This document shows, piece by piece, positions 39,727 to 47,943 of a stretch of 64,000 nucleotides of DNA (its first letter is position 1; each line of letters starts with the position of its first letter). A program made the translations under genes and the position numbers. The stretch covers positions 62,001 to 126,000 of the forward strand of contig JAJYBR010000004.1 in the NCBI GenBank assembly GCA_021778895.1. Reading direction: 5' to 3'. This stretch comes from Actinomycetes bacterium (lineage in GTDB: Bacteria > Actinomycetota > Acidimicrobiia > Acidimicrobiales > RAAP-2). Below the pieces are notes generated by a model that did no database searches, was not told the origin of the DNA, and saw only the letters and a list, made by a program, of their open reading frames with translations.

Positions 39727-41133
39727 ATGGCAAGCGAGGGTCAGACGTCGAGCGCGGTCCAAGCGCTTGCAGGCATCTTCGCGGGCGCCGGTTTTTCCCT
39801 CGCCCTCACGTCTCGCACCCTCGTACCGCGCTCTGCGGGATTTGTACTGTTCCTCCTGGGTACGGCCAGGCTGACGCTCGAGGTCTACGTCGGGCGGGGC
39901 AACCGACGGGCCCTGCGACTTACGGGAGTTCTCCGTCGCGCCCAGTTCAGGCTTGGGGTGCTCCTGCACCTCAGAAACGAGGACTACCGGACTCGTCTCG
40001 ATGCTCCGACACAGCAACGCCCTCACGAAGCACCTCCAAGGTACATCGGCCCTGTCTATTCCCCCGAGTCGGAGTACGAAGCTGTCGACACTCTCCGAGC
40101 CAAGGTTCACTGCGCGACACTCGTGGGGACGTCAACGCACTGCCAGTTCTACCCGCGGGATTCCTGGGGCCCGACCAACTACCGTCCGACCTTCTACTGC
40201 GATGAAAGTCAGGTGGAGCGACCCCACCTCGTAAGGGCATCGGTTGACGATAGCGTCCCGCTACCTGTCACCCCCGAGGTCTTCCTCGCCGAGCTCGAAT
40301 CACTGAGCCAGAGTCCTGAACTCAAGCCAGTGCAGGCCGCTCTCGCAGCCAACGTCTTGGAGGACGTTATTCAACACGGGATGAATGGCTACCCGCGCTA
40401 CGTTGGACTGCCGACCGTCGTGAGGGGTGATCTCGTGATTCCTCTCGCCCGTAATTTCTACGGAGTTCACCAGCTCGCCACGCGGGGACTCATGATCCCG
40501 AGTTGGCCACAAGATTCCTCTCCGTTCTCGCTTGGAGTCCGCGTCGCCGTGACGTACCGCCGCGCCGGTCGGACCTTCGCACTCTTTCATCAGCGCTCAA
40601 CGGAGAATGGCGACTACGCCTACGCATGGGACATCGGGGCTGCGGGCTATCTCAACCCCGACGAGAAGCAACCCGATGTCACCATGCCTGACGGCCTCCT
40701 CTCACCCTTCGCTCAGGCACAGCACGAGTGCTTCGAAGAGCTGGGCTTCCCATCCATCGGCACCGGGAGCAATCCAGAGATGATGGAGTTCTTTGGCGTC
40801 ACTCGAGATACGCGGCTCGGCACCACCACGTTGTGTGGGGAGTGGAGGATGCCGTCATCACTTCCGCCACCAGACCTCGAGGCCCTTAATGGCGGACGCC
40901 TATCGCGAAAGGTGCGTGAGATCCGCGAGTGCGAGCTGACTCCGGACGCCTTCGCGCGGTTCATCACCGAGCTCGAACCGGGTCCCGGCGGTCGGCCGCG
41001 CATGGTGGCGGAGGCCCTTCTGTTGACCGTCTTGGTTCTCAGTTCGCACTCCTTCGATTGGTCCGACATCGAAGACGTGTTCGACTTCTTCGGGGTCATG
41101 AAGAGAGTGGACCTTCAACCTTCGGTGGCCTAA
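39727..41133 (+). CDS. N-terminal two-helix membrane / C-terminal Nudix-like protein
   Basis: 468 residues. Two hydrophobic segments near the N terminus (about 10-30 and 35-55: ALAGIFAGAGFSLAL, AGFVLFLLGTARLTLEVYV) precede a long cytosolic part. At about 295-345, AWDIGAAGYLNPDE and AQHECFEELGFP resemble a Nudix box in which the usual Arg of REUXEEXGU is His333. The middle part (about 100-250) is unassigned. A membrane anchor fused to a nucleotide-diphosphate hydrolase fold fits conflict-system effectors, but this is inference. No partner gene is directly adjacent. Confidence 0.6.
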   Translation: MASEGQTSSAVQALAGIFAGAGFSLALTSRTLVPRSAGFVLFLLGTARLTLEVYVGRGNRRALRLTGVLRRAQFRLGVLLHLRNEDYRTRLDAPTQQRPHEAPPRYIGPVYSPESEYEAVDTLRAKVHCATLVGTSTHCQFYPRDSWGPTNYRPTFYCDESQVERPHLVRASVDDSVPLPVTPEVFLAELESLSQSPELKPVQAALAANVLEDVIQHGMNGYPRYVGLPTVVRGDLVIPLARNFYGVHQLATRGLMIPSWPQDSSPFSLGVRVAVTYRRAGRTFALFHQRSTENGDYAYAWDIGAAGYLNPDEKQPDVTMPDGLLSPFAQAQHECFEELGFPSIGTGSNPEMMEFFGVTRDTRLGTTTLCGEWRMPSSLPPPDLEALNGGRLSRKVREIRECELTPDAFARFITELEPGPGGRPRMVAEALLLTVLVLSSHSFDWSDIEDVFDFFGVMKRVDLQPSVA

Positions 41134-41560
41134 GTCGCTCACGTCGAGCCAGCATGGCGTAGGAGCCACCGAAGTAGACGTGCTCCAATAGCCGAGCCCA
41201 CATGCCGTCCGCTGGCTGTGAGTCCCGCGCCGCAACTTCAGGTCCTCACTGCAACATCTGGCCCCGTTTCAGCCGTCGCACTCGTCCGCGGCGTCGCCCA
41301 GGTTGCGGTACCAGGAGGGGGACGTACCGTCAGGAAGGCGAGGTCAATCCCAGGCGGCCGCGCAGAGCGCGATGGCGGACGATGAGTCGCGGCGGTGTCG
41401 GTGTCGTCGCCGCGACATTCGATGTGCCAGTTGCCCGCGCATTCCCGCCACCACGGGCGGTCAACGGGCTTGAGGGCGTTAGGTCGATTTCAGCGGCCAG
41501 CGCTAGCGTCGGCACCGCCGACGTCGAACGGACGAGAATCGAAGCAGTCTTCCCACTGGG
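41134..41560. other. Gene-free region left of the integrative element
   Basis: Nothing recognisable. It ends at the left copy of the 12-bp repeat, so it is the chromosomal (or older-element) flank. Confidence 0.4.
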
Positions 41561-41572
41561 TGGTGTCGGAGG
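41561..41572 (+). repeat. Left attachment-site candidate
   Basis: TGGTGTCGGAGG, identical to 46142-46153 at the tRNA-Leu 3' end. The flanking bases differ on both sides, so the identity is exactly 12 bp. Confidence 0.55.
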
Positions 41573-41625
41573 TCCGAGTCACACGATGTTCGACTGGAGA
41601 ATCAGCGCTTGGACAAAGTTGCCGA

Positions 41626-42147
41626 CTATTGGGAGTCGCCAGGAGTGATTTCCCTGTATTGGACTCCGTAGTCTGCATTGAAGTAGTCCCGCGCCAATGT
41701 GGCACCCTTCAATCCCGTCACGAGTTCTGGCGCGTCTGTCGAAACTCGAACTAGAAACTGGGACACCACGCACATCACGTCGCCCGTGATGAGAAGCGAA
41801 GGCCATCCAGGAAACTCGACATGCCGACGCCGCGTGAGATGAGCTAAGCGTTTGTGGATTTCGGGTAGACGCCTCCTCAGGCGCTCCGTCTCGTCGCCCT
41901 GTGGAGCCCATTCGCCGTGGAGAAAGTCGCTGATCACAATGTCATCTGGCTGAGCAGCGGTCTCAAGAAGAAACTCGCTGAGCACCCGAGTATGGATGAG
42001 ATGGCTCTCCACTAGTGCGTTGGCATAGACGACTTCCCAGTCTGCGCGTACTCCTTCCGTGGGTAACTCATGCAGGTGATGAAGCAGAACGTAGAGCATT
42101 TTCACTTCGTAACTAATTGCGTCGCAGTCCTCAAGTGTGGCCCTCAT
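41626..42147 (-). CDS. Helical cargo protein of unknown function (cargo gene 3)
   Basis: 173 residues, mostly alpha-helical by eye. The ATG at 42147 is chosen because GAGGAA lies seven bases upstream; an upstream start (42267) would add 40 Pro-rich residues and overlap the previous gene by 65 nt. The segment YANALVESHLIHTRVLSEFLL recalls helical HEPN-like or immunity proteins, but no catalytic motif can be claimed. It is last in the operon and closest to the left repeat. Confidence 0.6.
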   Translation of the reverse strand: MRATLEDCDAISYEVKMLYVLLHHLHELPTEGVRADWEVVYANALVESHLIHTRVLSEFLLETAAQPDDIVISDFLHGEWAPQGDETERLRRRLPEIHKRLAHLTRRRHVEFPGWPSLLITGDVMCVVSQFLVRVSTDAPELVTGLKGATLARDYFNADYGVQYREITPGDSQ

Positions 42148-42202
42148 ATAATTCCTCGTTGGTTGGGTACTCTTGGAGTTGGGTACTTCGGGTCGGGGCG
42201 AC

Positions 42203-42643
42203 TCAAGATCTGGAGGTTGCGGCATTCCAGACTCGTCGTGCCCAATTGGCGCCAGAGTCGGTTCCACGATTCGCTTCCGTGGCTCGGTCTCGAATGGTCC
42301 TCGCGGTTTGCGCTACGCGACGGAGCCCGACCATAAACATGACCAAGCAGAGAATGGCGATTAGCCCTGTTGATACTGCCACTCCTGCGAATACTCCGGT
42401 GGAGTCTGCGGAAAGCGACTGGGTTTCGAGAGTGGTAATGCAGCCACCGAACGCCCCGACCGCGATCCCGAAGAAGGTGAGAGAGACCGTTGGGCCTATT
42501 CCTCTTAGTGCCGAGATCTCCTCGTCAGTCACTTGATGCATTACGACGGTTCGGGTCGGGTAGAGAATTTGAGCGGGCTGGAACTGCTCAGCAGTTTGCG
42601 GAGGAATTACCCCGGAAGCGGTGACGTTTCTATGTTCGCTCAC
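42203..42643 (-). CDS. Two-helix membrane protein (cargo gene 2)
   Basis: 146 residues. Two membrane helices (about 53-73, LTFFGIAVGAFGGCITTL; about 83-106, GVFAGVAVSTGLIAILCLVMFMVG) are followed by a basic cytosolic tail. The ATG overlaps the stop of cargo gene 1 as ATGA. It could be a pore or anchor subunit of the cargo operon. No family recognised. Confidence 0.65.
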   Translation of the reverse strand: MSEHRNVTASGVIPPQTAEQFQPAQILYPTRTVVMHQVTDEEISALRGIGPTVSLTFFGIAVGAFGGCITTLETQSLSADSTGVFAGVAVSTGLIAILCLVMFMVGLRRVAQTARTIRDRATEANRGTDSGANWARRVWNAATSRS

Positions 42644-42969
42644 TTGAAGATCCTCGCGAGTCCTTCATCTGGATATGGTCCAGAACTGATTAACGGCAAG
42701 AGGCCCAAGACAGCGGCATTGAAGAACATCGAGTATCCACAGACCTTGCATATGAAGGCGAATTGGGGAGATACACCTCTGTTCGAAGATCCAGCCCAGA
42801 AGGGCGCGTCACCCGTCGGGATCACAGCCGCGGCCGTGTCAATGAGAAATACCCACTGGGCAAGGAAGAACTCGGACTTCGAACACACAGGACACGGCTT
42901 GAGTTCTCCGCCTGCAAGTTCCAAAACCTTGTCTATGACCTGCTGCTGAACTTCGAGAGAAAGGACCAT
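42640..42969 (-). CDS. Zinc-ribbon protein (cargo gene 1)
   Basis: 109 residues. CPVC (about 26-29) and CKVC (about 75-78) form a likely zinc ribbon around a hydrophobic middle, with FFNAAVLG after the second pair. Small zinc ribbons of this type (CPVC...C..CGY..FFN) occur next to membrane genes in mobile DNA. The ATG at 42969 follows a TAACAT box by 6 nt, so the operon starts as a leaderless mRNA. First gene of three. Confidence 0.7.
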   Translation of the reverse strand: MVLSLEVQQQVIDKVLELAGGELKPCPVCSKSEFFLAQWVFLIDTAAAVIPTGDAPFWAGSSNRGVSPQFAFICKVCGYSMFFNAAVLGLLPLISSGPYPDEGLARIFK

Positions 42970-42975
42970 GGGCCA

Positions 42976-42981
42976 ATGTTA
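42976..42981 (-). promoter_or_regulatory. -10 box (TAACAT) of the cargo operon
   Basis: TAACAT on the minus strand ends 6 nt before the ATG at 42969, so the mobile cargo uses the same promoter geometry as the host genes. Confidence 0.55.
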
Positions 42982-43121
42982 CGACGGCGCAATGAAGTCT
43001 GGTAAGGCTTTCAAGAGGCGATCGGGGTGCGCGATCTGTATCACAGCACCCGGAAACTGCAGATGGAACAATTATCTTTGTACGAGTACGGAGTTCCACG
43101 GTGTCGCGTAGCGCCACTCGC

Positions 43122-43127
43122 TAGGCT
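43122..43127 (+). promoter_or_regulatory. -10 box (TAGGCT) for the HTH gene
   Basis: TAGGCT ends 6 nt before the GTG at 43134. The same hexamer precedes ispH and the DUF512 gene. Confidence 0.55.
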
Positions 43128-43133
43128 GCGAGT

Positions 43134-43517
43134 GTGTCTGAAGACTTTCGCTCCGCACCGATGGCTTCTCCTGAGGGCGAGGGTCGAGCAAAGCGGGCGT
43201 GGAAGGCGTACGTCAAGGCAGTCGATCGGCACACCCCACCATTTGTTCGTCGAGGTACCGATGAGCTTGTGGGGCCCGTGGCGCGGCAGGCCGTCGAGGA
43301 TGCGATTGGCTTCTGGGTCACGTGGCACCTCTATGGTGGATTTGAGGGCCTTCAGGAGTTCGGGCTGCACCAGTCGACGATCTGGCGCAAGGTGGCGCGC
43401 TTCCGGAACATGACCGGCGTCCACCCTGACGTGTTCGAGATGCCTGGCGTCGCCATTGACGCCGCCGCCTACTGGGCCGCAGCGGGAACGAAAGTTGGCC
43501 GTCCCCCTCGCCGCTGA
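43134..43517 (+). CDS. Small helix-turn-helix protein of the element
   Basis: 127 residues. A helix-turn-helix is visible at about 68-92 (GGFEGLQEFGLHQSTIWRKVA then RFRNMTGVHPDVF). Such proteins occur next to Rep and integrase genes in actinobacterial elements and probably regulate them. The GTG is supported by the leaderless TAGGCT box. Inverted repeats just downstream, before the rep gene, are possible binding sites. Confidence 0.65.
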   Translation: MSEDFRSAPMASPEGEGRAKRAWKAYVKAVDRHTPPFVRRGTDELVGPVARQAVEDAIGFWVTWHLYGGFEGLQEFGLHQSTIWRKVARFRNMTGVHPDVFEMPGVAIDAAAYWAAAGTKVGRPPRR

Positions 43518-43530
43518 GCATCTGCGGGAG

Positions 43531-43563
43531 ACTCGCAATAGTGCGAGTATTACATCAATGTAA
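43531..43563. promoter_or_regulatory. Two inverted repeats upstream of the rep gene
   Basis: ACTCGCA-ATAG-TGCGAGT (43531-43548) and TTACAT-CA-ATGTAA (43550-43563) are both perfect and lie directly before the TATACT -10 box. TGCGAGTAT recurs at the rep start codon (43579-43587). They may be operators for the HTH protein. Confidence 0.45.
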
Positions 43564-43564
43564 C

Positions 43565-43570
43565 TATACT
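43565..43570 (+). promoter_or_regulatory. -10 box (TATACT) for the rep gene
   Basis: TATACT ends 7 nt before the ATG at 43578 and touches the palindrome on its left, so a bound repressor would cover it. Confidence 0.55.
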
Positions 43571-43577
43571 TGCCATT

Positions 43578-44636
43578 ATGCGAGTATCTCCGCTCACAGA
43601 GTTGGCCTCCGGCATCGACGCCCTGTACCTGTCGGGTCGAGCATCCGTGCCAGAGTCGCTCCTCGCTGCGTTGCAGGAACATCGCATTGTTGCTGAGACT
43701 CAGTCAAGGGCAATCCCCTTCGTGCTGGGAGAGGAGGAGTTTGAGCTTCTTCCTCATGGATGGAAGAAATACCGTTACTGCCTAGAGCATCCCTTCGGAC
43801 GCCTTGGAGTATCGCCCGGTCAGCACTTGCCCTCTGTGCGCATCCAGCCGCGGGCGTGGTATTTGCACGCCCAAGATCCCATCGAGGCTGTCAATTGGTA
43901 TCGTGCCGTTCTCGAAGCGGCACTCGGTCCGGTCCTGCTTTCTGTTAACCGCGTGGACCTCTTTGCCGACTTCCAGGGCTGGACGCCTTGCGGTGACGAT
44001 CGGCAAGACTTCGTGGGTCGAGCAATGAGTCTCACTACCTTCGAGGAGGGAAGCTCACTTACCGGCCTGCAATTTGGTCGACGCACTTCGGGCACCGTCA
44101 GCGCCCGTCTGTACGACAAGACTCGCGAGATCGCTTCTGGCGATGGCCAGTATTGGCCGGAGATCTGGGGAGGCGAGTTCGACAAGTCCAAGGCAGTGCT
44201 GTGAGTCGAATTCGAGGTGGCGCGAGAGGCCCTCCGGCAGTTCGGCGTTGCAACGCCCGACGAGGTGGTGGGTGCCGCCGGAGCAATGTGGGCCAACCTC
44301 ACTGAGGAGTGGCTCACTCATCGTGTGCGCAGTGGTGACGGCACGAAGTCTCGTTGGGCGGTATCCCCGGTCTGGCGAGACATCCAGCACGCAACGCTCC
44401 GCGGTGACTCGATAGGGCTTGCGCGAACGTATCGAGCCCAGCGATTGGGATATCTCGATGGGATAACCCCCCAGACGGTGGGCTACCTCGCCAGAGTTGC
44501 CGCGTATACGAATGCGGCCGGTCTGCGCGAAGTTCTCCCGGAACTCGTGAACCTGGTTCACCGCTACGAGGAGCGCACAGGGGTTACGTTCACGGAGCGA
44601 GTCACGGACAAGCGCCGAGAGAAGCATCTGCTATGA
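43578..44636 (+). pseudogene. Rep_trans-like replication initiation gene with an in-frame TGA
   Basis: One continuous frame of 352 codons interrupted once, by TGA at 44202-44204. The first part (208 residues) has NRVDLFADFQGW and RLYDKTREI, the pattern of replication initiation factors of the Rep_trans type. After the stop the frame continues with VEFEVAREALRQFGVATPDE, where relatives read W-R-[VI]-E-F-E; TGA stands where CGA (Arg) is expected, a single C-to-T change. Either the gene is inactivated or the base is a sequencing error. It lies between the HTH and integrase genes. Confidence 0.7.
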
Positions 44637-44726
44637 CCGTGTTACCGGATCTCGATCAAGTCGCGACCGTGCTCGTGGCCATCGCGATTCGCATGACGGG
44701 AGGTAACGATCCAGGAGGGGGTCTCC

Positions 44727-46163
44727 ATGCTGACGCTGGCGTACTGCCGAGTCTCGACGGAGGAGCAAGCCGAGGAGGGCTACTCGATCGAGGGTCAGGC
44801 GGACAAGTTGCGCGACTACGCGAGACTTCGCGGACTTGGCGACGTTCTCGTCGTCACCGATCCTGGTAAGTCCGGCAAGAACCTCAACCGTCCGGGCCTC
44901 CAACAGGTGTTGGCCGCAATAGAGGCGGGTCACGTTTCGCACGTGCTGGTGTGGCGTCTGGACCGGCTCTCGCGCAATCTTGCTGACTTGATTCTGCTTG
45001 CCGACACGTTCGGCGAGCAGGCCGTCGCACTCCACTCGGTCAGTGAGAATCTGGACCTCTCCTCGGCGGCGGGGCGCATGTTCTACAACATCCTCGGTAC
45101 GTTCGCGCAGTACTTCCGGGAGTCCCTAGTGGAGAACGTGAAACTCGGAAACGAGCGTGCAATCAAGGAAGGCCGTCACATCAACCGTGCGAAGCTCGGG
45201 TACAGCATGGTCGATGGACGCTTGGTCCCCAACTCCGATGCGGTGATGGTGCGAGAGATCTTCAGCCTCCGATCGGATGGGTTGAGCTACCGGCAGATCG
45301 AGGAACGGACGGGTGTGCTCTATTCGACCGTGAGTTCGGTCCTGCACTCTCGCGTATACCTTGGCGAGATCCCCCACAACGGCAAGTGGTTCCCCGGCAT
45401 CCATGACCCGATAATTACGGCGGCGGAGTTCCACGCAGCGCACCGCGGCTTTGGACAAGGTGTGCGTCGGGTCAGTGACGTTCTCTCCGGGAAGGTTGTC
45501 TGTGGTCTCTGTGAGCGGCGAATGGCGGTCAATCAGAATGGCCAGGGCTCACGTCAATACAAGTGCCGTAGTCGAGGCCAGGGCTGCGCGCAGCCTGCGC
45601 GCAGCACGGCAGGCTTAACGCGGGCCGCCGTACTTGGTCTGGCTTTGATTGGCGATAATGCGGAACTGCAGGAGGCCATTCGCCGGTACCTGCGGAGCGG
45701 AGGCTCGGACGACCCCCGCAAGGGGGGCACCGAGTCCCGCCGCGCAGGTGCGGCGCGGCGGCTAAAGCAGTTGAGCGACCAGCGTTTCAAGCTCCTCCAG
45801 CTCTATTACCGAGACAGAATCTCGGAGGAGTTGTTCACGCAGGATGAATCTCGGATCACGCGGGAGATTGCTTGTGCGCGCGATGAATTACAAGAGGCCG
45901 ACGGTGATGAAACCAAGCGGACTGACCTGGAAGCACGCTTCGAGCAAGTAGCGGCCATTCTCCGTGAACTTGACGTGGCGGCGATGTGGCAAGCGGCTAC
46001 GGAACCGGAGCGACGCTTGCTCATCGAGGAGATGATCGAGTCTGTTCGCGTGTTTCCTGACCATCTTGAGGTTCAGGTATCAGGCGCACCTGCCCTAAAC
46101 GTCCTACCCGGCGAGGTGGGCCTCAAGCAGTCGGAGGTTGTTGGTGTCGGAGGCGGGACTTGA
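44727..46163 (+). CDS. Large serine recombinase / integrase
   Basis: 478 residues. The N-terminal resolvase domain has the nucleophile Ser in YCRVSTEEQAEEGYSI and RLDRLSRN. A recombinase domain (about 150-250) and a zinc ribbon with CGLCERRM and YKCRSRGQGC follow, then a coiled coil (about 340-430). The ATG has AGGAGGGGG upstream. Its last seven codons and its TGA stop lie inside the tRNA-Leu gene, which is the attachment site. It catalyses integration and, with a directionality factor, excision. No directionality factor is recognised. Confidence 0.92.
   Translation: MLTLAYCRVSTEEQAEEGYSIEGQADKLRDYARLRGLGDVLVVTDPGKSGKNLNRPGLQQVLAAIEAGHVSHVLVWRLDRLSRNLADLILLADTFGEQAVALHSVSENLDLSSAAGRMFYNILGTFAQYFRESLVENVKLGNERAIKEGRHINRAKLGYSMVDGRLVPNSDAVMVREIFSLRSDGLSYRQIEERTGVLYSTVSSVLHSRVYLGEIPHNGKWFPGIHDPIITAAEFHAAHRGFGQGVRRVSDVLSGKVVCGLCERRMAVNQNGQGSRQYKCRSRGQGCAQPARSTAGLTRAAVLGLALIGDNAELQEAIRRYLRSGGSDDPRKGGTESRRAGAARRLKQLSDQRFKLLQLYYRDRISEELFTQDESRITREIACARDELQEADGDETKRTDLEARFEQVAAILRELDVAAMWQAATEPERRLLIEEMIESVRVFPDHLEVQVSGAPALNVLPGEVGLKQSEVVGVGGGT
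46142..46153 (+). repeat. Right attachment-site candidate
   Basis: TGGTGTCGGAGG, covering the encoded CCA end, the discriminator base and the 3' acceptor strand of tRNA-Leu. Identical to 41561-41572. Confidence 0.55.
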
Positions 46164-46228
46164 ACCCGCACGCCCCAAAGGGCACCAGCCCCTCAAGCTG
46201 GCGCGTCTGCCTATTCCGCCACTCCGAC
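46142..46228 (-). tRNA. tRNA-Leu (anticodon GAG)
   Basis: Read on the minus strand: a 7-bp acceptor stem GTCGGAG/CTCCGAC, anticodon stem CCAGC/GCTGG with loop TTGAGGG (anticodon GAG), a long class II variable arm, T arm GCGGG/CCCGC with loop TTCAAGT, discriminator A and an encoded CCA end (46142-46144). The 3' end is the integration site of the adjacent element and stays intact. Confidence 0.95.
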
Positions 46229-46236
46229 GCGGCGAC

Positions 46237-47943
46237 TCAGTGTACCCGACGCCCGCGAGCTGACTCGCGCACAGTAGTGGTCGTTGACGTCGGCGCGGCG
46301 TAGGACCAGGAGGGAATCTGGTCAACGAGCTCGACCAGTGTGTCCGACGCCACAACGCCGCCGAGGTCAGGCGACCACGTCTCAAGGGACGGCGGCGTGA
46401 ACAGCGGGCGTACCCAGAAGCTGGCCATGAGGAGATGGTCGATCTGGTCCCAGACGCTGCGAGCGGTCACCGCGTTGAACGTGTCGAGTGCCCGGTGGTA
46501 CAGGGCGGGGACGCCGGCGACGACGATGCCCGTTGCGTAGGCATCGGGATACGCCGGACCCACGAAGGCCCGTACCATCGTCGCGGGCGAGAGGCCCGTC
46601 TGGCGCTCCACGACGGCGACGTCCGCCCGCGACGTCGCGACCTCGCTGACGGCCTGGCGCTCGCTGTGCGTGGCCTCGAGCGACGTCGAGACGCCGAGGG
46701 CCGCCCACTGGGTGGCGAGCAGATTCGCCGTCGCGCGGTCGAGGTCGCTCGGCCCGTACGCGACGACCAGGTGGACGCGTGCTCCCTGCGGGGAGAGCAG
46801 GCCGGCGGGCGTACGCCGATAGCCCGCCGTGCGCAGCACCGCGCGCGCGCAGGTCACGCAGTCGGCGAGCGACGCCTGTCCTCCCGGCGTCGTGGTCGAC
46901 GTCACGGGGGGCACCGTCGAGGTGGTGGACGAGGTCGTCGGGACGTGCCCGACTCCCCCGGGATACTCCGGATCACCCTGGGAGTAGAGGGCTGAGGCGG
47001 CGACCGAGGGCGAGAAGGTCACTCGACCCCACAGCGTCGTCAGCATCGCCGTGCGATCCATTCCGATGCTCAGCGCCTCGCGCAGAGGCAATGTGCGCGT
47101 CAGGGGCCGCCGTGGCGCGTAGAGGACCTCCTCGAGCCCATTCGAAGCGCCTAGATGGCTGAGGTCGGTCGCGTGGGCGCTCAGCGCGTCGACCTGGGCG
47201 CGGTCAACGGTCAAGGAGTAGGACGCGTACGTCGAGGTGGGCTGCGCGGGCAGCGGCGCGTTGACGAGCGCCACGATCCGCGAGGGATCCTGACGGTCGA
47301 CGGGCCAGTTGGCGTTGCGCACCAGGACGACCCGGTCCGGCGACGCCGCGACGACCCGGTAGGGCCCGAGGGACGGCTCAGCCGCGAGTCCCCCCTTGGG
47401 ACAGGTCACGGGCACGCCGCGGTACCCGACGTCGTGGAAGAGCAGGGCCCAGGGACTGTAGGGATGGGCGAAGGTCGCGGTCACCTGGGTGCCACCGGCC
47501 CCGATGCGCAGGCGCGTGATGGCGCGGTAGCCGTCACTGGCGACGCTCGGCTGGGCCCGCGCCGCCCGCCACCAGTCCACCAGGTCCTGGGCCCGCCAGG
47601 GGTGCCCGTTGCTCCAGCGCAGGTTGCCCGCGAGCGTGTAGACGACGGTCTGGGGGCTGAGCGAGATCAGCTCGGCCGAGGTGATCGCGCCCTGGGAGCC
47701 CGCGAGGACCCCCGTCGGCGACGTGAGGAAGGCCGACGGGCGCACCAGGTCCAGGAGTGTGCGCAGCGACGGGGACGACGCGGGGTCGAGCACCGAGCAC
47801 CCGACCAGGGCGTCCGGCAGGGACAGGGTCAGCGTGTAGCGCGGTGAGGTCGCTGTGGCGCCACCGGTGGCCACCGGGACCGCGAGGACTGCTCCCAGGG
47901 CGAGGACGGCGACCAGCCGCAGCGCGCGGCCCGCTCCACGCAC
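46237..47943 (-). CDS. ABC-type solute-binding protein, family 5 (peptide/nickel type)
   Basis: 568 residues. A signal peptide of about 30 residues (RALRLVAVLALGAVLAVPVA) without a lipobox Cys is followed by SBP_bac_5 elements (VYTLAGNLRWSNGHPWRAQDLVDWW, LGPYRVVAASPDRVVLVRN). A Thr/Ser/Pro-rich linker (about 325-345) interrupts the second lobe. No permease or ATPase genes are adjacent, so the partner transporter is elsewhere. The GTG overlaps the secG stop by one base. Confidence 0.75.
   Translation of the reverse strand: MRGAGRALRLVAVLALGAVLAVPVATGGATATSPRYTLTLSLPDALVGCSVLDPASSPSLRTLLDLVRPSAFLTSPTGVLAGSQGAITSAELISLSPQTVVYTLAGNLRWSNGHPWRAQDLVDWWRAARAQPSVASDGYRAITRLRIGAGGTQVTATFAHPYSPWALLFHDVGYRGVPVTCPKGGLAAEPSLGPYRVVAASPDRVVLVRNANWPVDRQDPSRIVALVNAPLPAQPTSTYASYSLTVDRAQVDALSAHATDLSHLGASNGLEEVLYAPRRPLTRTLPLREALSIGMDRTAMLTTLWGRVTFSPSVAASALYSQGDPEYPGGVGHVPTTSSTTSTVPPVTSTTTPGGQASLADCVTCARAVLRTAGYRRTPAGLLSPQGARVHLVVAYGPSDLDRATANLLATQWAALGVSTSLEATHSERQAVSEVATSRADVAVVERQTGLSPATMVRAFVGPAYPDAYATGIVVAGVPALYHRALDTFNAVTARSVWDQIDHLLMASFWVRPLFTPPSLETWSPDLGGVVASDTLVELVDQIPSWSYAAPTSTTTTVRESARGRRVH

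Larger units (their letters stand above)
41561..46153. mobile_element. Small integrative element at tRNA-Leu
   Basis: A 12-bp direct repeat in the same orientation bounds about 4.6 kb. Inside, from left to right, are a three-gene cargo operon on the minus strand, an HTH gene, a Rep_trans-like gene with an in-frame stop, and a large serine integrase whose 3' end runs into tRNA-Leu. The integrase is next to the tRNA, as in many integrative elements. The limits rest on a short repeat and would need comparison with an empty site. Confidence 0.6.

Noticed and set aside
44633-44869. Small frame starting with an ATGA overlap at the end of rep
   Set aside because: The start is plausible, but most of it overlaps the integrase in another frame. 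It may be the remnant of a small element gene that lost its stop; too weak to call.
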